From assembly GCA_050949645.1 (NCBI GenBank), contig JBMNGC010000001.1, forward strand, positions 1,736,001 to 1,800,000: a stretch of DNA of 64,000 nt. The letters are read 5' to 3'. Below the pieces are notes generated by a model, which saw only the letters and a program-made list of their open reading frames with translations, did no database searches and was not told where the DNA came from. Made by a program: the position numbers and the translations under genes. This DNA comes from RUG369 sp050949645 (GTDB lineage: Bacteria; Planctomycetota; Planctomycetia; Pirellulales; Thermoguttaceae). Positions within the stretch are counted from its first letter, which is position 1, and every line of letters begins with the position of its first letter. Below are positions 1-9,036 of this stretch, piece by piece.

Positions 1-1684
1 GGGGATCGTCGTCCATCAACACGACGTCCGCCGCCTCGATCGCCGCCGCCGAGCCGATCGCTCCCATCGCGATTCCGACGTCCGCTCGCGTCAGGATGGG
101 CGCGTCGTTCACTCCGTCGCCGACGAACGCGACCGATTCTTTGCGTGTTTTCTTCTCAGAAATGAGCGCCTCGACTCGCGTGACCTTATCTCCTGGCAGA
201 AGCTCTGCGTCAAATTCGTCGATCGTCAGCTCCTCCGCGACCGTCTCCGCGACCCTGCGCGAATCGCCTGTGAGCATCACGATACGCTCGACGCCGCAAC
301 GACTCCGCAACAGGTCGATCGTTTTCTTCGCCTCAGGCTTGACGACGTCGGATACGACGACGTGCCCGAGATACTGACCGTCCGCCGCAACGTGGATGAT
401 CGCGCCGGTTTTATGACATTCTGGCGCCGCAATACCAATCTCCGCCATCATTTTTTCGTTGCCGACGCAGACCTGCTGACCGTTGACGACCGCCCTGACG
501 CCGCGCCCAGGAAGTTCCTCGGCCTGCTCCACAGAGCAACCGTCCTTTTCAAGAAGGTACGCCGCCCTGAGCGCCGACGCGATCGGGTGCGTCGAATACC
601 GCTCAACGTGCGCGGTCAAGTGCAACAGCTCCCTCTGATCAAATTCCTCCGGATGGACCGCCACGACCTCGAACACGCCGCGCGTGAGAGTCCCCGTCTT
701 GTCAAAAACGACCGTTCGAACCTTCGCGAGCGCCTCGATATAGGGCGAACCCTTGATGAGCGCGCCTTTGCGCGAAGCGCCGCCAATTCCAGCAAAAAAC
801 GAAAGCGGAATGCTAATGACCAGCGCGCAGGGACAGCTGATCACAAGAAACGTGAGCGCACGATAAAGCCACGTACTCCACCCCGGGGTCGATCCGAGCG
901 CCGCAAGGATGAGAGGCGGCGCGGTCGCAAGCGCGAGCGCCGCAAAGACGACAATGGGAGTATAGACGCGAGCAAACTTCGTGATGAAATCTTCAGAACG
1001 CGATTTCTTTGCGCCCGCGTCCTCGATGAGTTCGAGAATCCGCGACGCCGTTGATTCCCCAAAGGGTCGTGTCGTCCGAACGCGGAGGACTCCAATCAGA
1101 TTGATTGCGCCCGACGAGACCTCGTCCCCTTCCCGAACCTTCTGCGGAAGGGACTCGCCCGTAAGCGCCGCGAGATTGAGCGTCGACTTTCCGTCCACGA
1201 CGATCCCGTCGATCGGAATGCGTTCCCCCGGCTTAACGACGACGACGGAACCGACCTCGACCTCGTCTGGATCGACGCGTTCCATGTCGCCGTCGCGCGT
1301 TTCAAGATTCGCGTAGTCAGGACAGATATCCATGAGCTCGGAGATGCTGCGCCGACTCCTGCCGACGGCGTACGACTGGAACCATTCCCCGACCTGATAG
1401 AAGAGCATGACGGCGAGCGCTTCGTTGTAGTCGCCAGACCCGCTGAAGATCGCAAGAGCGAAGGCGCCGAAAGTCGCGATCGTCATGAGAAGGTTTTCGT
1501 CGAAGGGTCTTCGATACCACAAACCTCGAAACGCTTTGAAAAGCACGTCGTATCCGGCGATGAGATAGGGAACCAGAAACCCCAGGAGACGCGCCGTTCC
1601 CTTAAGCGGAATAAATTGCAACGCGATCATGCACGCCGCAGCGACGAGGATTCGCGCGAGATTCTTCTTAAGTTTTAACGTCAT
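1..1684 (-). CDS. P1B-type heavy-metal-translocating ATPase (Zn/Cd/Pb class), C-terminus beyond window
   Basis: Integral-membrane pump that expels soft divalent metal ions using ATP. In order the sequence shows N-terminal membrane helices, the actuator motif ALTGES (about residue 173), the metal-binding membrane motif SCPCAL (about 285), the phosphorylation motif DKTGTLT (about 328) and the hinge motif GDGVNDAP (about 520). It runs off the left edge shortly after the hinge, so the last membrane helices are missing. CPC in the sixth helix fits the Zn/Cd/Pb (P1B-2) group, but the specificity-determining final helices cannot be seen. Unlike many relatives it has no N-terminal HMA domain; that domain is encoded separately just upstream (1774-1992). 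Start ATG at 1684 is preceded by an AGAGGTCAGG ribosome-binding site. Likely co-transcribed with the HMA gene and controlled by the divergent ArsR-family regulator. Confidence 0.93.
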   Translation of the reverse strand, partial: MTLKLKKNLARILVAAACMIALQFIPLKGTARLLGFLVPYLIAGYDVLFKAFRGLWYRRPFDENLLMTIATFGAFALAIFSGSGDYNEALAVMLFYQVGEWFQSYAVGRSRRSISELMDICPDYANLETRDGDMERVDPDEVEVGSVVVVKPGERIPIDGIVVDGKSTLNLAALTGESLPQKVREGDEVSSGAINLIGVLRVRTTRPFGESTASRILELIEDAGAKKSRSEDFITKFARVYTPIVVFAALALATAPPLILAALGSTPGWSTWLYRALTFLVISCPCALVISIPLSFFAGIGGASRKGALIKGSPYIEALAKVRTVVFDKTGTLTRGVFEVVAVHPEEFDQRELLHLTAHVERYSTHPIASALRAAYLLEKDGCSVEQAEELPGRGVRAVVNGQQVCVGNEKMMAEIGIAAPECHKTGAIIHVAADGQYLGHVVVSDVVKPEAKKTIDLLRSRCGVERIVMLTGDSRRVAETVAEELTIDEFDAELLPGDKVTRVEALISEKKTRKESVAFVGDGVNDAPILTRADVGIAMGAIGSAAAIEAADVVLMDDDP

Positions 1685-1773
1685 CCTGACCTCTTCTGAA
1701 CCCGAAAAACAAACGGCGTTTCAATACGCAGCGCCGATTTCCACGCGAAAATCAACGCAACGCTTGCCGACGC

Positions 1774-1992
1774 TCAAAGAAAGACGTCGCAACTAGCTTC
1801 GACTTTCCTGCAGTTCCTGCGAACCTGTTTCATCACGGAATCGACGTCGACGTCGTCGGCAAATTCAACCTTCATTTTAAGGAAAATGAAGTTCACGCAC
1901 GCGTCGACAACGCCCGGCGTCTTTTTTGCCGCCTCTTCCATTTTAAGCGCGCAGTTGGGGCAGTCGACCTCAATTTTGTAGCTTTTTTTCAT
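1774..1992 (-). CDS. Stand-alone HMA-domain metal-binding protein
   Basis: A 72-residue cytosolic protein that is a single heavy-metal-associated (HMA) fold. The metal-binding loop reads DCPNCALK (CxxC, cysteines at about 11 and 14), followed by the usual GVVDACVNF strand; an extra cysteine lies near the C-terminus. Such domains are normally fused to the N-terminus of P1B ATPases or act as metallochaperones. Here it lies 89 bp upstream of an ATPase that lacks the domain, so it probably delivers metal to, or regulates, that pump in trans (inference). Preceded by a promoter and a dyad that looks like an ArsR operator. Confidence 0.88.
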   Translation of the reverse strand: MKKSYKIEVDCPNCALKMEEAAKKTPGVVDACVNFIFLKMKVEFADDVDVDSVMKQVRRNCRKVEASCDVFL

Positions 1993-2029
1993 CCTGGAAT
2001 TTCCTGTTATCAGCTCTAACCAGTAAAAG

Positions 2030-2047
2030 ATTAGGCAACTACTTAAT
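2030..2047. promoter_or_regulatory. Candidate ArsR/SmtB operator dyad
   Basis: The 18-bp imperfect palindrome ATTAGGCAACTACTTAAT has symmetric arms (ATTA.G.A..T.C.TAAT), the size and AT-rich ends expected of ArsR/SmtB-family operators. It lies just downstream of the predicted -10 of the HMA/ATPase transcript and 38 bp before the HMA start codon, so bound repressor would block that transcript. Assignment by pattern and position only. Confidence 0.55.
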
Positions 2048-2057
2048 CATCCAAGAA

Positions 2058-2085
2058 AGTTTATTACATATGGCGACCGGGTCAA
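2058..2085 (-). promoter_or_regulatory. Promoter for HMA/P1B-ATPase operon
   Basis: Minus strand: TTGACC (2085-2080), 16-bp spacer, TAAACT (2063-2058). The -10 hexamer matches that of the divergent arsR-type promoter. Initiation would fall next to the candidate operator. Confidence 0.5.
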
Positions 2086-2187
2086 CGGGTTGCGGGATGT
2101 TTTTTTGGAATTACCTCCGATAACATACTCGCAAGGGGACTTCGCTAGCGCAATAATGATGAAAATTAAAAAATTTACTTCTCGTCC

Positions 2188-2216
2188 TTGAATGCAAACG
2201 CTAATTTCCGTAAACT
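2188..2216 (+). promoter_or_regulatory. Promoter for ArsR-family regulator
   Basis: TTGAAT (2188-2193), 17-bp spacer, TAAACT (2211-2216), followed by a strong AAGGAGGG ribosome-binding site before the ATG at 2250. Confidence 0.5.
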
Positions 2217-2249
2217 GAAGGCCGGACGCGTTACAGTTAAGGAGGGCTT

Positions 2250-2618
2250 ATGTCAAAAGAATTCAAACTTCCCCACGATCACAACAACGCGCTGAACGGA
2301 CAGCGGATCTTCGAAACACTTCCGGACCTGGCGTCCATCGAGATCGTCGCCGACGCCATGAAACAACTCGGCGATCCGACGCGACTGCGAATCTTCTGGC
2401 TGCTATGCCACACGGAAGAGTGCGTCGTCAACATCGCGTCAATTATCGAAATGACGAGTCCCGCGGTCTCTCATCATCTCCGTCTCCTCAAGACAGCCGG
2501 TCTGATCGTCTCGCGCCGCGAGGGCAAAGAAATGTACTATAAGGCCGCCGATACCGACGTCGTCTCCGTACTGCACCGCTCGATGGAAGAAATCATGAGA
2601 ATCAAATGCCCTCAATAA
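2250..2618 (+). CDS. ArsR/SmtB-family metal-responsive repressor
   Basis: A 122-residue winged-helix DNA-binding repressor. Residues 35-110 show the family pattern: ADAMKQLGDPTRLRIFWLL, a CHTEECVVNI segment in the alpha3 metal-site position, the recognition helix around SPAVSHHLRLL, and a wing (SRREGKEMYY). Ligand candidates are the alpha3 cysteines with the N-terminal HDH, or the alpha5 residues (TDVVSVLH); which are used cannot be decided here. Transcribed divergently from the HMA/ATPase pair, the standard arrangement for a repressor that releases the pump promoter when metal binds. Ends at a strong hairpin shared with the convergent gene. Confidence 0.92.
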   Translation: MSKEFKLPHDHNNALNGQRIFETLPDLASIEIVADAMKQLGDPTRLRIFWLLCHTEECVVNIASIIEMTSPAVSHHLRLLKTAGLIVSRREGKEMYYKAADTDVVSVLHRSMEEIMRIKCPQ

Positions 2619-2667
2619 CAAATGGCGGCGGCGACGCCTTTCAATTCATAACTGCGTCCGATAAAAA

Positions 2668-2701
2668 AGGGGCGTCCGATCCGTAAAGATCGGGCGCCCC
2701 T
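2668..2701. terminator. Hairpin terminator between convergent genes
   Basis: Stem AGGGGCGTCCGATC / GATCGGGCGCCCCT (one G-T pair) around a 6-nt loop. A run of six A on the left gives the minus-strand transcript (from 6678) a U-tract; it also closes the ArsR gene. Confidence 0.85.
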
Positions 2702-2724
2702 GTCTATTTACACGCCGCGCGGCG

Positions 2725-5700
2725 TCAGTTCAGATCCTCGCAAACAACGCGGAATCCAACGTTAAAGACGCGCTGCCACGACTCATACTCGCCGCGTACT
2801 CCCGCGCGCGCCCACTTCGGACGATCGCGCCACGAACCGCCGCGCGCGACCTTCTTCGCCTCGACGTCGCCGGAGTTGCGTCCGTCCGTTGCGTCGTAAG
2901 GGTACGGCTTATAATCGGACGACGTCCATTCGGCGACGTTGCCGAGCATATCGTGGAGTCCCCACGGGTTCGGCAAGTAACTTCCGACGTCAGTTGCGAT
3001 CATATTGCCGTCGTCGACGGAATCGATCCTCGGAATGAACGCGCGCCACTCGGGCGGGTTCGAGATCGGTTGAGGATTGACGCCCTGAACGACGAATTTC
3101 TTCGTCTGTCTGTCAGAGAGGTTCTCGTATTTCCCGAAGTCGACGTCGAGGTCCCCGAACCACATTGGGGTCGAGGAGCCCGCGCGAGCCGCCCATTCCC
3201 ATTCCGCTTCAGTGGGAAGACGGAATTTAAAGCCGGTCTTTTCCGAAAGCCATTTGCAGAAGTCAGTCGCTTCCTGCCAGCTGATGCGGATGACGGGCTG
3301 GTCCGGGAGATTCGCAGGATAGCCGGGTAAAACGTGGTCTTTCCACCACTGGTCGATATACCGACTGTTATGAGTCGAATCGAAGAGATTATAGATCGCG
3401 TTCGTCGTTTCGGTCGTCGCCATCCAGAAGGGCTTCTCGATCGTTACCGCCGTTCGTGGAAGTTCGTCGAGGAAGCCGTCCTCGTCCCCCATAACGAAGG
3501 AGCCCGACGGAATGCGAACAAGTTCGAACGAAAGGTCGTCAGTCAGCGAGACGCGCGCCTTCGTTTCTGTTTCGACCGTTATGCCAAAGGGCGCGTCGGT
3601 CTCCGCAGCGTCGTTCGCGGCAGCGCTTTCGACCTGCATCGCGCGCGCAGTCGACGCGTCGAAGGGCCAGTTCTCAACCTCAGGCGCCGAACGATCTGGT
3701 TCGGGAGTCTCCTCTGGCTCGACGAACTCGGGTCGTTCCGGACGACGTTCCCAATAATAAGCGTCCGATTCAAAGTTGAGATCGTTGTCCGCGTACAGCG
3801 ATTTAAGCTCGACGTAGCGCGACGAAACAGGCTCAATCGGATTAGAATCGCGCGCTCTACCACCTTGGGCGATCTCTGACCACGTTCCAAAGAAGGGAAC
3901 GTTGAGGTCGATCCAGCTGAAGAGGAGTTCCTGCGATTGTCGGTCAAGCTTCACGTTATAATGCCCCTTGCGCAGCATTTTAACGAGTTCGGACGTCGAA
4001 ACGTGGTATTCCAACGGCTGGAGGACATGCACGTCGCTTTCAGGGCCCGGACGTCGGACGTACCGAGCAAGCGCGTGATAAGAGTTCGAGAAATTCCCAG
4101 GGCCGGGCGTTATGTCGGCAAAATTCGGGCGGTCAGGCTCTTCGCCGTCATGGCACCCGACGCAGTATTTGTCAAGAACCGGCTGCACCTCGGCGAGGAA
4201 CGTAAAGGGACGCTCAGGACCGTTGAAAGGTTCAAGTTCCTGAGGCTGCTCATTCCGCGCAATCGTGGAGACGCTCGGAGAAACGTCGTTTTGCGTTTCA
4301 TGGCAACCGATGCAGCTTTCGTTTTCGCCTGGCATTCCAACAAACCAGGAGCGCATGAGCTGCACCGCGGCGCCATCCTCGTCAAGCGGCTGGACGAAAA
4401 CTGGGGTGTTCGCGGGAATCTTAAAGTTCGCGCTGCCGTCTTCGTTAACCGTCGCGTCGCCGAGGATGCGACGACCGTCCCAGCAGCTTTCGAGTCCAAA
4501 CACGTCGTGACCGCCGATGCCGCGATAACCGTAGCTTACCGCGCAGACGCGCAGCTTCTTGACGGTCCCGCGCGGAACCTTCGGCAGGCCCTGACCAAAG
4601 TAAACGTCCGTAATGAAGACGTTCGCCGTCTTTTCGCCGGGAATCACGCGGTCAGTAAGCGTTTGAGGCTCTTCGCGCTCGATAAGCGCAAAGGGCTCGA
4701 GTAACTGATAATCTGGCTCCGTGCGAAGAAGCGTCATGTTGTCGTAGACGTCGACAAGGTAGATCCCCCACGGATCGCCTGGCGTCATCCTGCACGAGAC
4801 AAGGATATGCTCGTCGTCGATCGGATACGGGAAGAGGAACTTCGGCCAGGAATTATCGACGAGCTGGTCGATCGTTACATTCTCAGGCGGATTGTCGCGA
4901 CCCGGAATTCGCTGGACGACGCCTTGGGTTTCCTGGCGCCCTTTCGCTGGATCGAAGATCACGAGTTCACCCTCACGCGCAACCCCGTGGTGACCTGAAA
5001 CGATCCCGACAAATTTCGACGACTGACCAGGGAACGCTTTGGCGTAAAACGTACTGTTCGGCCAATAGGATCCAGACCCGTAATGTTCGACCTGGTTCGT
5101 CCCGTCGGGGTTCATCGTAAAGACGTAACGCGAATAGTAGTGCGTAATGTCGACGTATTCCCAACGCAAGTACATAATGCGTCCGTTCGGGAGAATCGTC
5201 GGGTTCCAGTCCTGGTCCTGCTCGAAAGTCAGTTGTCGAACGGTTTTGCCGTCCGCTTCAAGGCGATAAATGTTACCAACCACGTCGCTTCCGCTGATGC
5301 ACGGAACGCCCATCATCGAAGCGGAAGAGATGAAGATCGTCGAGCCGTCCGGGACATAGCAGCCTTCGACGTTGTTGACGTCGTCGCCCATCTCTGGCGT
5401 GACCTGGCGCAGCGACCCGTCTTCGAGGTCGCACTCGAAGATCTGCCACGTCTTCGCGTCTGAAAGGCACGTCACGAGGCAGCGATCCGCGTCCCAGTGC
5501 AGATTGATATCGCCGATGAAGGATTCGTTCGGGCCGCGCGCGACCGTCTCAAGGGGCGCGTCCAGATCTCGCATATTGAGGAGGACGAGCGAATCGTCGT
5601 ATTTGCCCTTCCCGCGCGAAGCGTTGGAGATCCAGTTCGCCATCAACGCGGGATTCGTCGTCTTGCGAAGAAGAATCTTGTCGAATTCCGCGAGCGAGGG

Positions 5701-6678
5701 ATGCGAGAGGAGAACTTCGCGCCGAAACGCGTCGTAGTCCTTAACAAGCTCAAGGTAGTCTTCTGTCGGCATTTCGGAGCTCGAGGCGAACTTCTCCTCG
5801 AACTCGTCGAAACGTTCCTCCCAGTCGACGTCGCCAAGTTCGTCGCCCCAATTATCGAGCGCCGCTTCGATCGCAAGCTCAAGCGAATCGCGGTGTTCAA
5901 CAGAGTACGCAACGTCTGGTCCGAGCTTGCGAAGCTCGTTGCGGAGTTTGCGCGCTTTGATCTGCGCAAGCCATTGCTGACGCGCTTCTTCCGACTTAAA
6001 GAGCGTCGGATCGTTCGGATCGCCCAACGCCTGCAATTCGATCAACGAACCCCAGCTCGTCGCTTGAGAGTTCTCTTTGGCGGGCTCCCCGGCGCGCACC
6101 TTATAGGTCCGCCAGAACCGGAATTCGATCCAGTCGAACTCCTGATCAAAAAGGGGCCCTTCAGACTCAGAAGAGTACGAAGAAACAAACGCGCCTCCGT
6201 TGTTCCCCAAGACCTTATTTCCAGACGTGATCGTTGGTTCATCGGAGAATTTCGGCATGACGCCAGGGTTGCTCGCGTTATTCGCAAGGCGAATTTCAAA
6301 GTCTTGATTTCCACGCTCGTCGATGTTGCCCGAGAAGACGTTGAGCGTCATGATCTTGCACGGCTTGCCGAGGTAATATACAAGACGCGAAGGAGCGCCG
6401 TTGATCGCAACGCGCCCCGTCCCTCCATACTCGCCCCCCGTCCCGTCGACGAGGTATTGCGGAACCTCAACGCCTTCGCTAACAACGAGCTTCGTATCGT
6501 CAAACGCCAGAATGTTGATCTCATGGCTGTCCGCGATATATTCCGAGCATTCGGCGAAGGCCGAGCTATTGTGCCCCCAGCCTTGAAAAGAAGACTTGAT
6601 GTCGTCGGCATGCGCGGAGCACGCCGACAGCGTCGCGAAAAACGTCAATATAACTGACGTCAATAAAAACTTTCTCAT
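2725..6678 (-). CDS. Secreted beta-propeller / hydrazine-synthase-alpha-like di-haem protein with C-terminal SUMF1 domain
   Basis: A 1317-residue exported protein. Residues 1-24 form a signal sequence ending in LSACSAHA, so a lipoprotein (Cys20) is possible. Then come a discoidin-like N-terminal region, a charged helical segment (about 230-330), a TolB-like beta-propeller (about 385-690), and a stretch with VPRGTVKKLRVCAVSYGYRG and CIGCH (about 788) that resembles the middle domain of hydrazine synthase alpha homologues common in planctomycetes. A second haem motif CVGCH sits near 838. Residues from about 1045 to the end form an SUMF1/formylglycine-generating-enzyme fold (LVRIPSGSFVMG, RLPTEAEWEWAARAG, GLHDMLGNVAEW, RGGSW). 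The cysteines of the catalytic FGE core are absent after RGGSW, so this domain is probably a binding module. Likely periplasmic electron transfer coupled to substrate binding; actual hydrazine synthesis is not implied. Confidence 0.85.
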   Translation of the reverse strand: MRKFLLTSVILTFFATLSACSAHADDIKSSFQGWGHNSSAFAECSEYIADSHEINILAFDDTKLVVSEGVEVPQYLVDGTGGEYGGTGRVAINGAPSRLVYYLGKPCKIMTLNVFSGNIDERGNQDFEIRLANNASNPGVMPKFSDEPTITSGNKVLGNNGGAFVSSYSSESEGPLFDQEFDWIEFRFWRTYKVRAGEPAKENSQATSWGSLIELQALGDPNDPTLFKSEEARQQWLAQIKARKLRNELRKLGPDVAYSVEHRDSLELAIEAALDNWGDELGDVDWEERFDEFEEKFASSSEMPTEDYLELVKDYDAFRREVLLSHPSLAEFDKILLRKTTNPALMANWISNASRGKGKYDDSLVLLNMRDLDAPLETVARGPNESFIGDINLHWDADRCLVTCLSDAKTWQIFECDLEDGSLRQVTPEMGDDVNNVEGCYVPDGSTIFISSASMMGVPCISGSDVVGNIYRLEADGKTVRQLTFEQDQDWNPTILPNGRIMYLRWEYVDITHYYSRYVFTMNPDGTNQVEHYGSGSYWPNSTFYAKAFPGQSSKFVGIVSGHHGVAREGELVIFDPAKGRQETQGVVQRIPGRDNPPENVTIDQLVDNSWPKFLFPYPIDDEHILVSCRMTPGDPWGIYLVDVYDNMTLLRTEPDYQLLEPFALIEREEPQTLTDRVIPGEKTANVFITDVYFGQGLPKVPRGTVKKLRVCAVSYGYRGIGGHDVFGLESCWDGRRILGDATVNEDGSANFKIPANTPVFVQPLDEDGAAVQLMRSWFVGMPGENESCIGCHETQNDVSPSVSTIARNEQPQELEPFNGPERPFTFLAEVQPVLDKYCVGCHDGEEPDRPNFADITPGPGNFSNSYHALARYVRRPGPESDVHVLQPLEYHVSTSELVKMLRKGHYNVKLDRQSQELLFSWIDLNVPFFGTWSEIAQGGRARDSNPIEPVSSRYVELKSLYADNDLNFESDAYYWERRPERPEFVEPEETPEPDRSAPEVENWPFDASTARAMQVESAAANDAAETDAPFGITVETETKARVSLTDDLSFELVRIPSGSFVMGDEDGFLDELPRTAVTIEKPFWMATTETTNAIYNLFDSTHNSRYIDQWWKDHVLPGYPANLPDQPVIRISWQEATDFCKWLSEKTGFKFRLPTEAEWEWAARAGSSTPMWFGDLDVDFGKYENLSDRQTKKFVVQGVNPQPISNPPEWRAFIPRIDSVDDGNMIATDVGSYLPNPWGLHDMLGNVAEWTSSDYKPYPYDATDGRNSGDVEAKKVARGGSWRDRPKWARAGVRGEYESWQRVFNVGFRVVCEDLN

Positions 6679-6748
6679 TCCTGGTTCCCTGGTTTATGTA
6701 GGACTAAGCGCGGCGCCGCAACGCCGCGACGTCTATCTGCGCTTCGCG

Positions 6749-6784
6749 TTGCGGATTCCGATCTTCGACTGGCGGAATCCGCAA
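6749..6784. other. Perfect 12-bp inverted repeat in intergenic gap
   Basis: TTGCGGATTCCG / CGGAATCCGCAA around a 12-nt loop, between the stop of the upstream esterase gene and the start of the cytochrome/SUMF1 gene. There is no U-tract, so it may be an attenuating or RNA-stabilising hairpin rather than a full terminator. Confidence 0.5.
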
Positions 6785-6842
6785 GTTACGCATAGATTAT
6801 ACTCTTTATGAAGAAGGGTCGTTCGCAGCTCTCCGTCCGCTG

Positions 6843-8900
6843 TTAGTCAAAGAGGACGCCTTGCGTCGCGAGATACCCTTGAAGGTCGTCGATATCAAAA
6901 TCGTTGAGAACGCCGTGAATTGTGTTCGTGAGCGGAATCGGACCATATTCGCGGCCAAGTTGCGTCGTCCACGTCGGGAGGTCGCCGACAAGCTTGACGG
7001 ACGCAAAGGCGTCCGGCTCGGCGATCGCCGCAATGAGCGCGACCGTGCCGGCGTAACCCTCGGCGACGAGCGAAATTTCCTCGACCCCGCGCTCTTCACG
7101 ATAGAAACGAACGAGCGCAAGAAGATCGTCGACCCTGAGTCCGACGTACGTCTTGCCAAGCAGGTATGCGAAGCAGTTCTCGGAACCGTCCGTACCAAAC
7201 ATTGAATGATTGTAATAGGTTCGTCCGACCTCCTGCGTGTCGCCGTAGCCGCGCAGCTCGACCGCCGCGACCTTTGCGTCCCCCGCGTTTGCGAAGACCG
7301 CGTTTGTCGCTTCGGATCCGCGCCCCTTGTCGCTGATCGCAAGGGTCATGGACTCAAACTTTTCATCCGCGCCGAAATTCTCGCGAGCGGTCAGCCAGAT
7401 TGACGGATCCGTTCCAAAGACGCGTTCGACGCCGAAGTCCCCTTCTCTCGCCCCCACAACCTTGACGCTTGGCGCTTCCTCGTCCGAGCGAACGACGGCG
7501 CGAGCGCGAACGAGCGCGGCCGCCGCTTCGGGAGAAATATCGTTCCATTTAGCTTTACGCGCCGGCTCGAGCTCTTTTGCGAGGTCAAGGTTCAGATCGC
7601 GAGAGGTTCGAAGGTTCGGCAACGCCTGAATTCCGACGCCGTCCTTAACGGAATTGACCTCTTCCGTCGTGAGCGGCGGCTCATTGGTATCGGTGATCTC
7701 GTCGTTGAGGCCCATGAACCACAGACGCGCCCATCGAATCGTGCCGACCTGCGCGATATCCGCATATCCATGCTCGTCGTCTTTCTCGACGATCGAGAGC
7801 CGGTTCTGATAACCGAGTCGCGAGTAAATACGCGCCGCATAGCGATAGGATCGCCAGCCGTCTTCGATGAAGAAGAAGTCTCGCGTCGCGCCGCACATGA
7901 GAACTGGCATAGGCGCGCGCAGGAAGAGATAGTCCGCATGATCCATCCCGAACTTCAGCTGGCCCCAGATATTCTGCTCGCCGTCCTGCGGTCCAAGGTT
8001 ATGCGAAAGATCGCCGAAGAAGCTACAGATATAGCACGAAGGCGCCGCGAGGGTCACGCGCTCGTCCAAGTTCATAATGTAGGACGTCTGCGTACCGCCG
8101 CCCGACGTGCCGCACACGCCGATCTTGTCTTTAATAATATCGTCGCGACTCTGGAGATAGTCGATGGCGCGCATCGCGTCCCAGACCTCGAACGTCGCCG
8201 TGTTGCGCCCCACGAGAATTGAGCCCGCCTGCACAAGGTTGTGCGCCGACGTCCCCACCAGATTCGGCGTTCCGTCTTCCTTCGTGTATTGGAATCGTTC
8301 GCCTTGATCGATCGGATCCATCACGAGCGCCGCAATTCCATTGACCGCCGCGAGGATTCCGATTCCCTGATAATTTTCATATTCCTTGCCGTTCGTCGAA
8401 TGACCGCAAAGGACAAGCATCGCCGGATAAGGACCCGGATAGCGTTCTTCAAGGGGCAGCGTCATGAGCGCAGTGACGTAGACGCCAGGCTGGCTCTCGA
8501 ATATGACGTTCTCATATCGGAACTTCTCTTTGACGCCCGAGCCGGTAATCTGAACGTTGAGGGGCGTGCGTTCCCACATCGGACCGAGCGCTTCACGGAA
8601 CGCCTTAAGCCGCGCTTCCTGATAATTCTTGACGTCTTCGTCCGTCTTGACCTTTTCGTAGTCCTCGACCCATTGCTCTCCCGCCGCGTCAATTTCCGAA
8701 CGGAGCGCCCTGCTCATCATACGCGTTGAGTCCTCAATGAGCCCGAGCTCCTCAATGAAAGTCGCCGACTCTTGGGGTTCGACAGATTCTTGAGCGTTTG
8801 ACGTCTCGACGAGGCACGCCGCGGCGCAAAAGAACGCCGCGACCGCGCAAGACGAGATAATTGACCTAGAAATTCTGGCAAAACTGTTGAAATATAACAT
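6843..8900 (-). CDS. Secreted alpha/beta-hydrolase of the acetylxylan-esterase type
   Basis: A 685-residue exported hydrolase with an N-terminal signal peptide (hydrophobic core AVAAFFCAAACL). The N-terminal half carries the alpha/beta-hydrolase fold seen in planctomycete acetylxylan-esterase and dienelactone-hydrolase-like proteins: nucleophile elbow CGTSGGGT (Ser about 266), acid region CGATRDFFF and histidine in DDEHGY. The C-terminal approximately 250 residues form a second, hydrolase-like half (YREERGVEEISLVAEGYAGTVAL) without an obvious serine elbow. Expected to remove acetyl or other ester groups from polysaccharides in the periplasm or outside. Precedes the cytochrome/SUMF1 gene on the same strand; a 164-bp gap with a hairpin separates them. 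Exact substrate unknown. Confidence 0.82.
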   Translation of the reverse strand: MLYFNSFARISRSIISSCAVAAFFCAAACLVETSNAQESVEPQESATFIEELGLIEDSTRMMSRALRSEIDAAGEQWVEDYEKVKTDEDVKNYQEARLKAFREALGPMWERTPLNVQITGSGVKEKFRYENVIFESQPGVYVTALMTLPLEERYPGPYPAMLVLCGHSTNGKEYENYQGIGILAAVNGIAALVMDPIDQGERFQYTKEDGTPNLVGTSAHNLVQAGSILVGRNTATFEVWDAMRAIDYLQSRDDIIKDKIGVCGTSGGGTQTSYIMNLDERVTLAAPSCYICSFFGDLSHNLGPQDGEQNIWGQLKFGMDHADYLFLRAPMPVLMCGATRDFFFIEDGWRSYRYAARIYSRLGYQNRLSIVEKDDEHGYADIAQVGTIRWARLWFMGLNDEITDTNEPPLTTEEVNSVKDGVGIQALPNLRTSRDLNLDLAKELEPARKAKWNDISPEAAAALVRARAVVRSDEEAPSVKVVGAREGDFGVERVFGTDPSIWLTARENFGADEKFESMTLAISDKGRGSEATNAVFANAGDAKVAAVELRGYGDTQEVGRTYYNHSMFGTDGSENCFAYLLGKTYVGLRVDDLLALVRFYREERGVEEISLVAEGYAGTVALIAAIAEPDAFASVKLVGDLPTWTTQLGREYGPIPLTNTIHGVLNDFDIDDLQGYLATQGVLFD

Positions 8901-8985
8901 TATTTCCGTACTCCTCGCCTGCGCTTGTCGATAAAGAATGCGAAACGGCGCGTTGCGCTAAGTGCGCTCGTTCCAACACGCGCCG

Positions 8986-9014
8986 ATTTTAGCCGATCTA
9001 ATTTCCAATTGCAA
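8986..9014 (-). promoter_or_regulatory. Promoter for secreted esterase gene
   Basis: Minus strand: TTGCAA (9014-9009), 17-bp spacer, TAAAAT (8991-8986). The -35 hexamer is self-complementary and also fits the divergent promoter. Confidence 0.5.
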
Positions 9015-9036
9015 GCGCCGAGAGAGATTCGATAAA
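9009..9036 (+). promoter_or_regulatory. Possible promoter for wecB operon, in the 8901-9220 gap
   Basis: TTGCAA (9009-9014), 16 bp, GATAAA (9031-9036). The rest of this 320-bp gap holds a GC-rich inverted stretch around 9090-9118 and no recognisable gene. Confidence 0.35.

Noticed and set aside
5497..6657. 386-codon plus-strand open frame
   Set aside because: Antisense to the haem/SUMF1 gene; arginine- and valine-rich translation with no motif, a by-product of GC-rich coding sequence.
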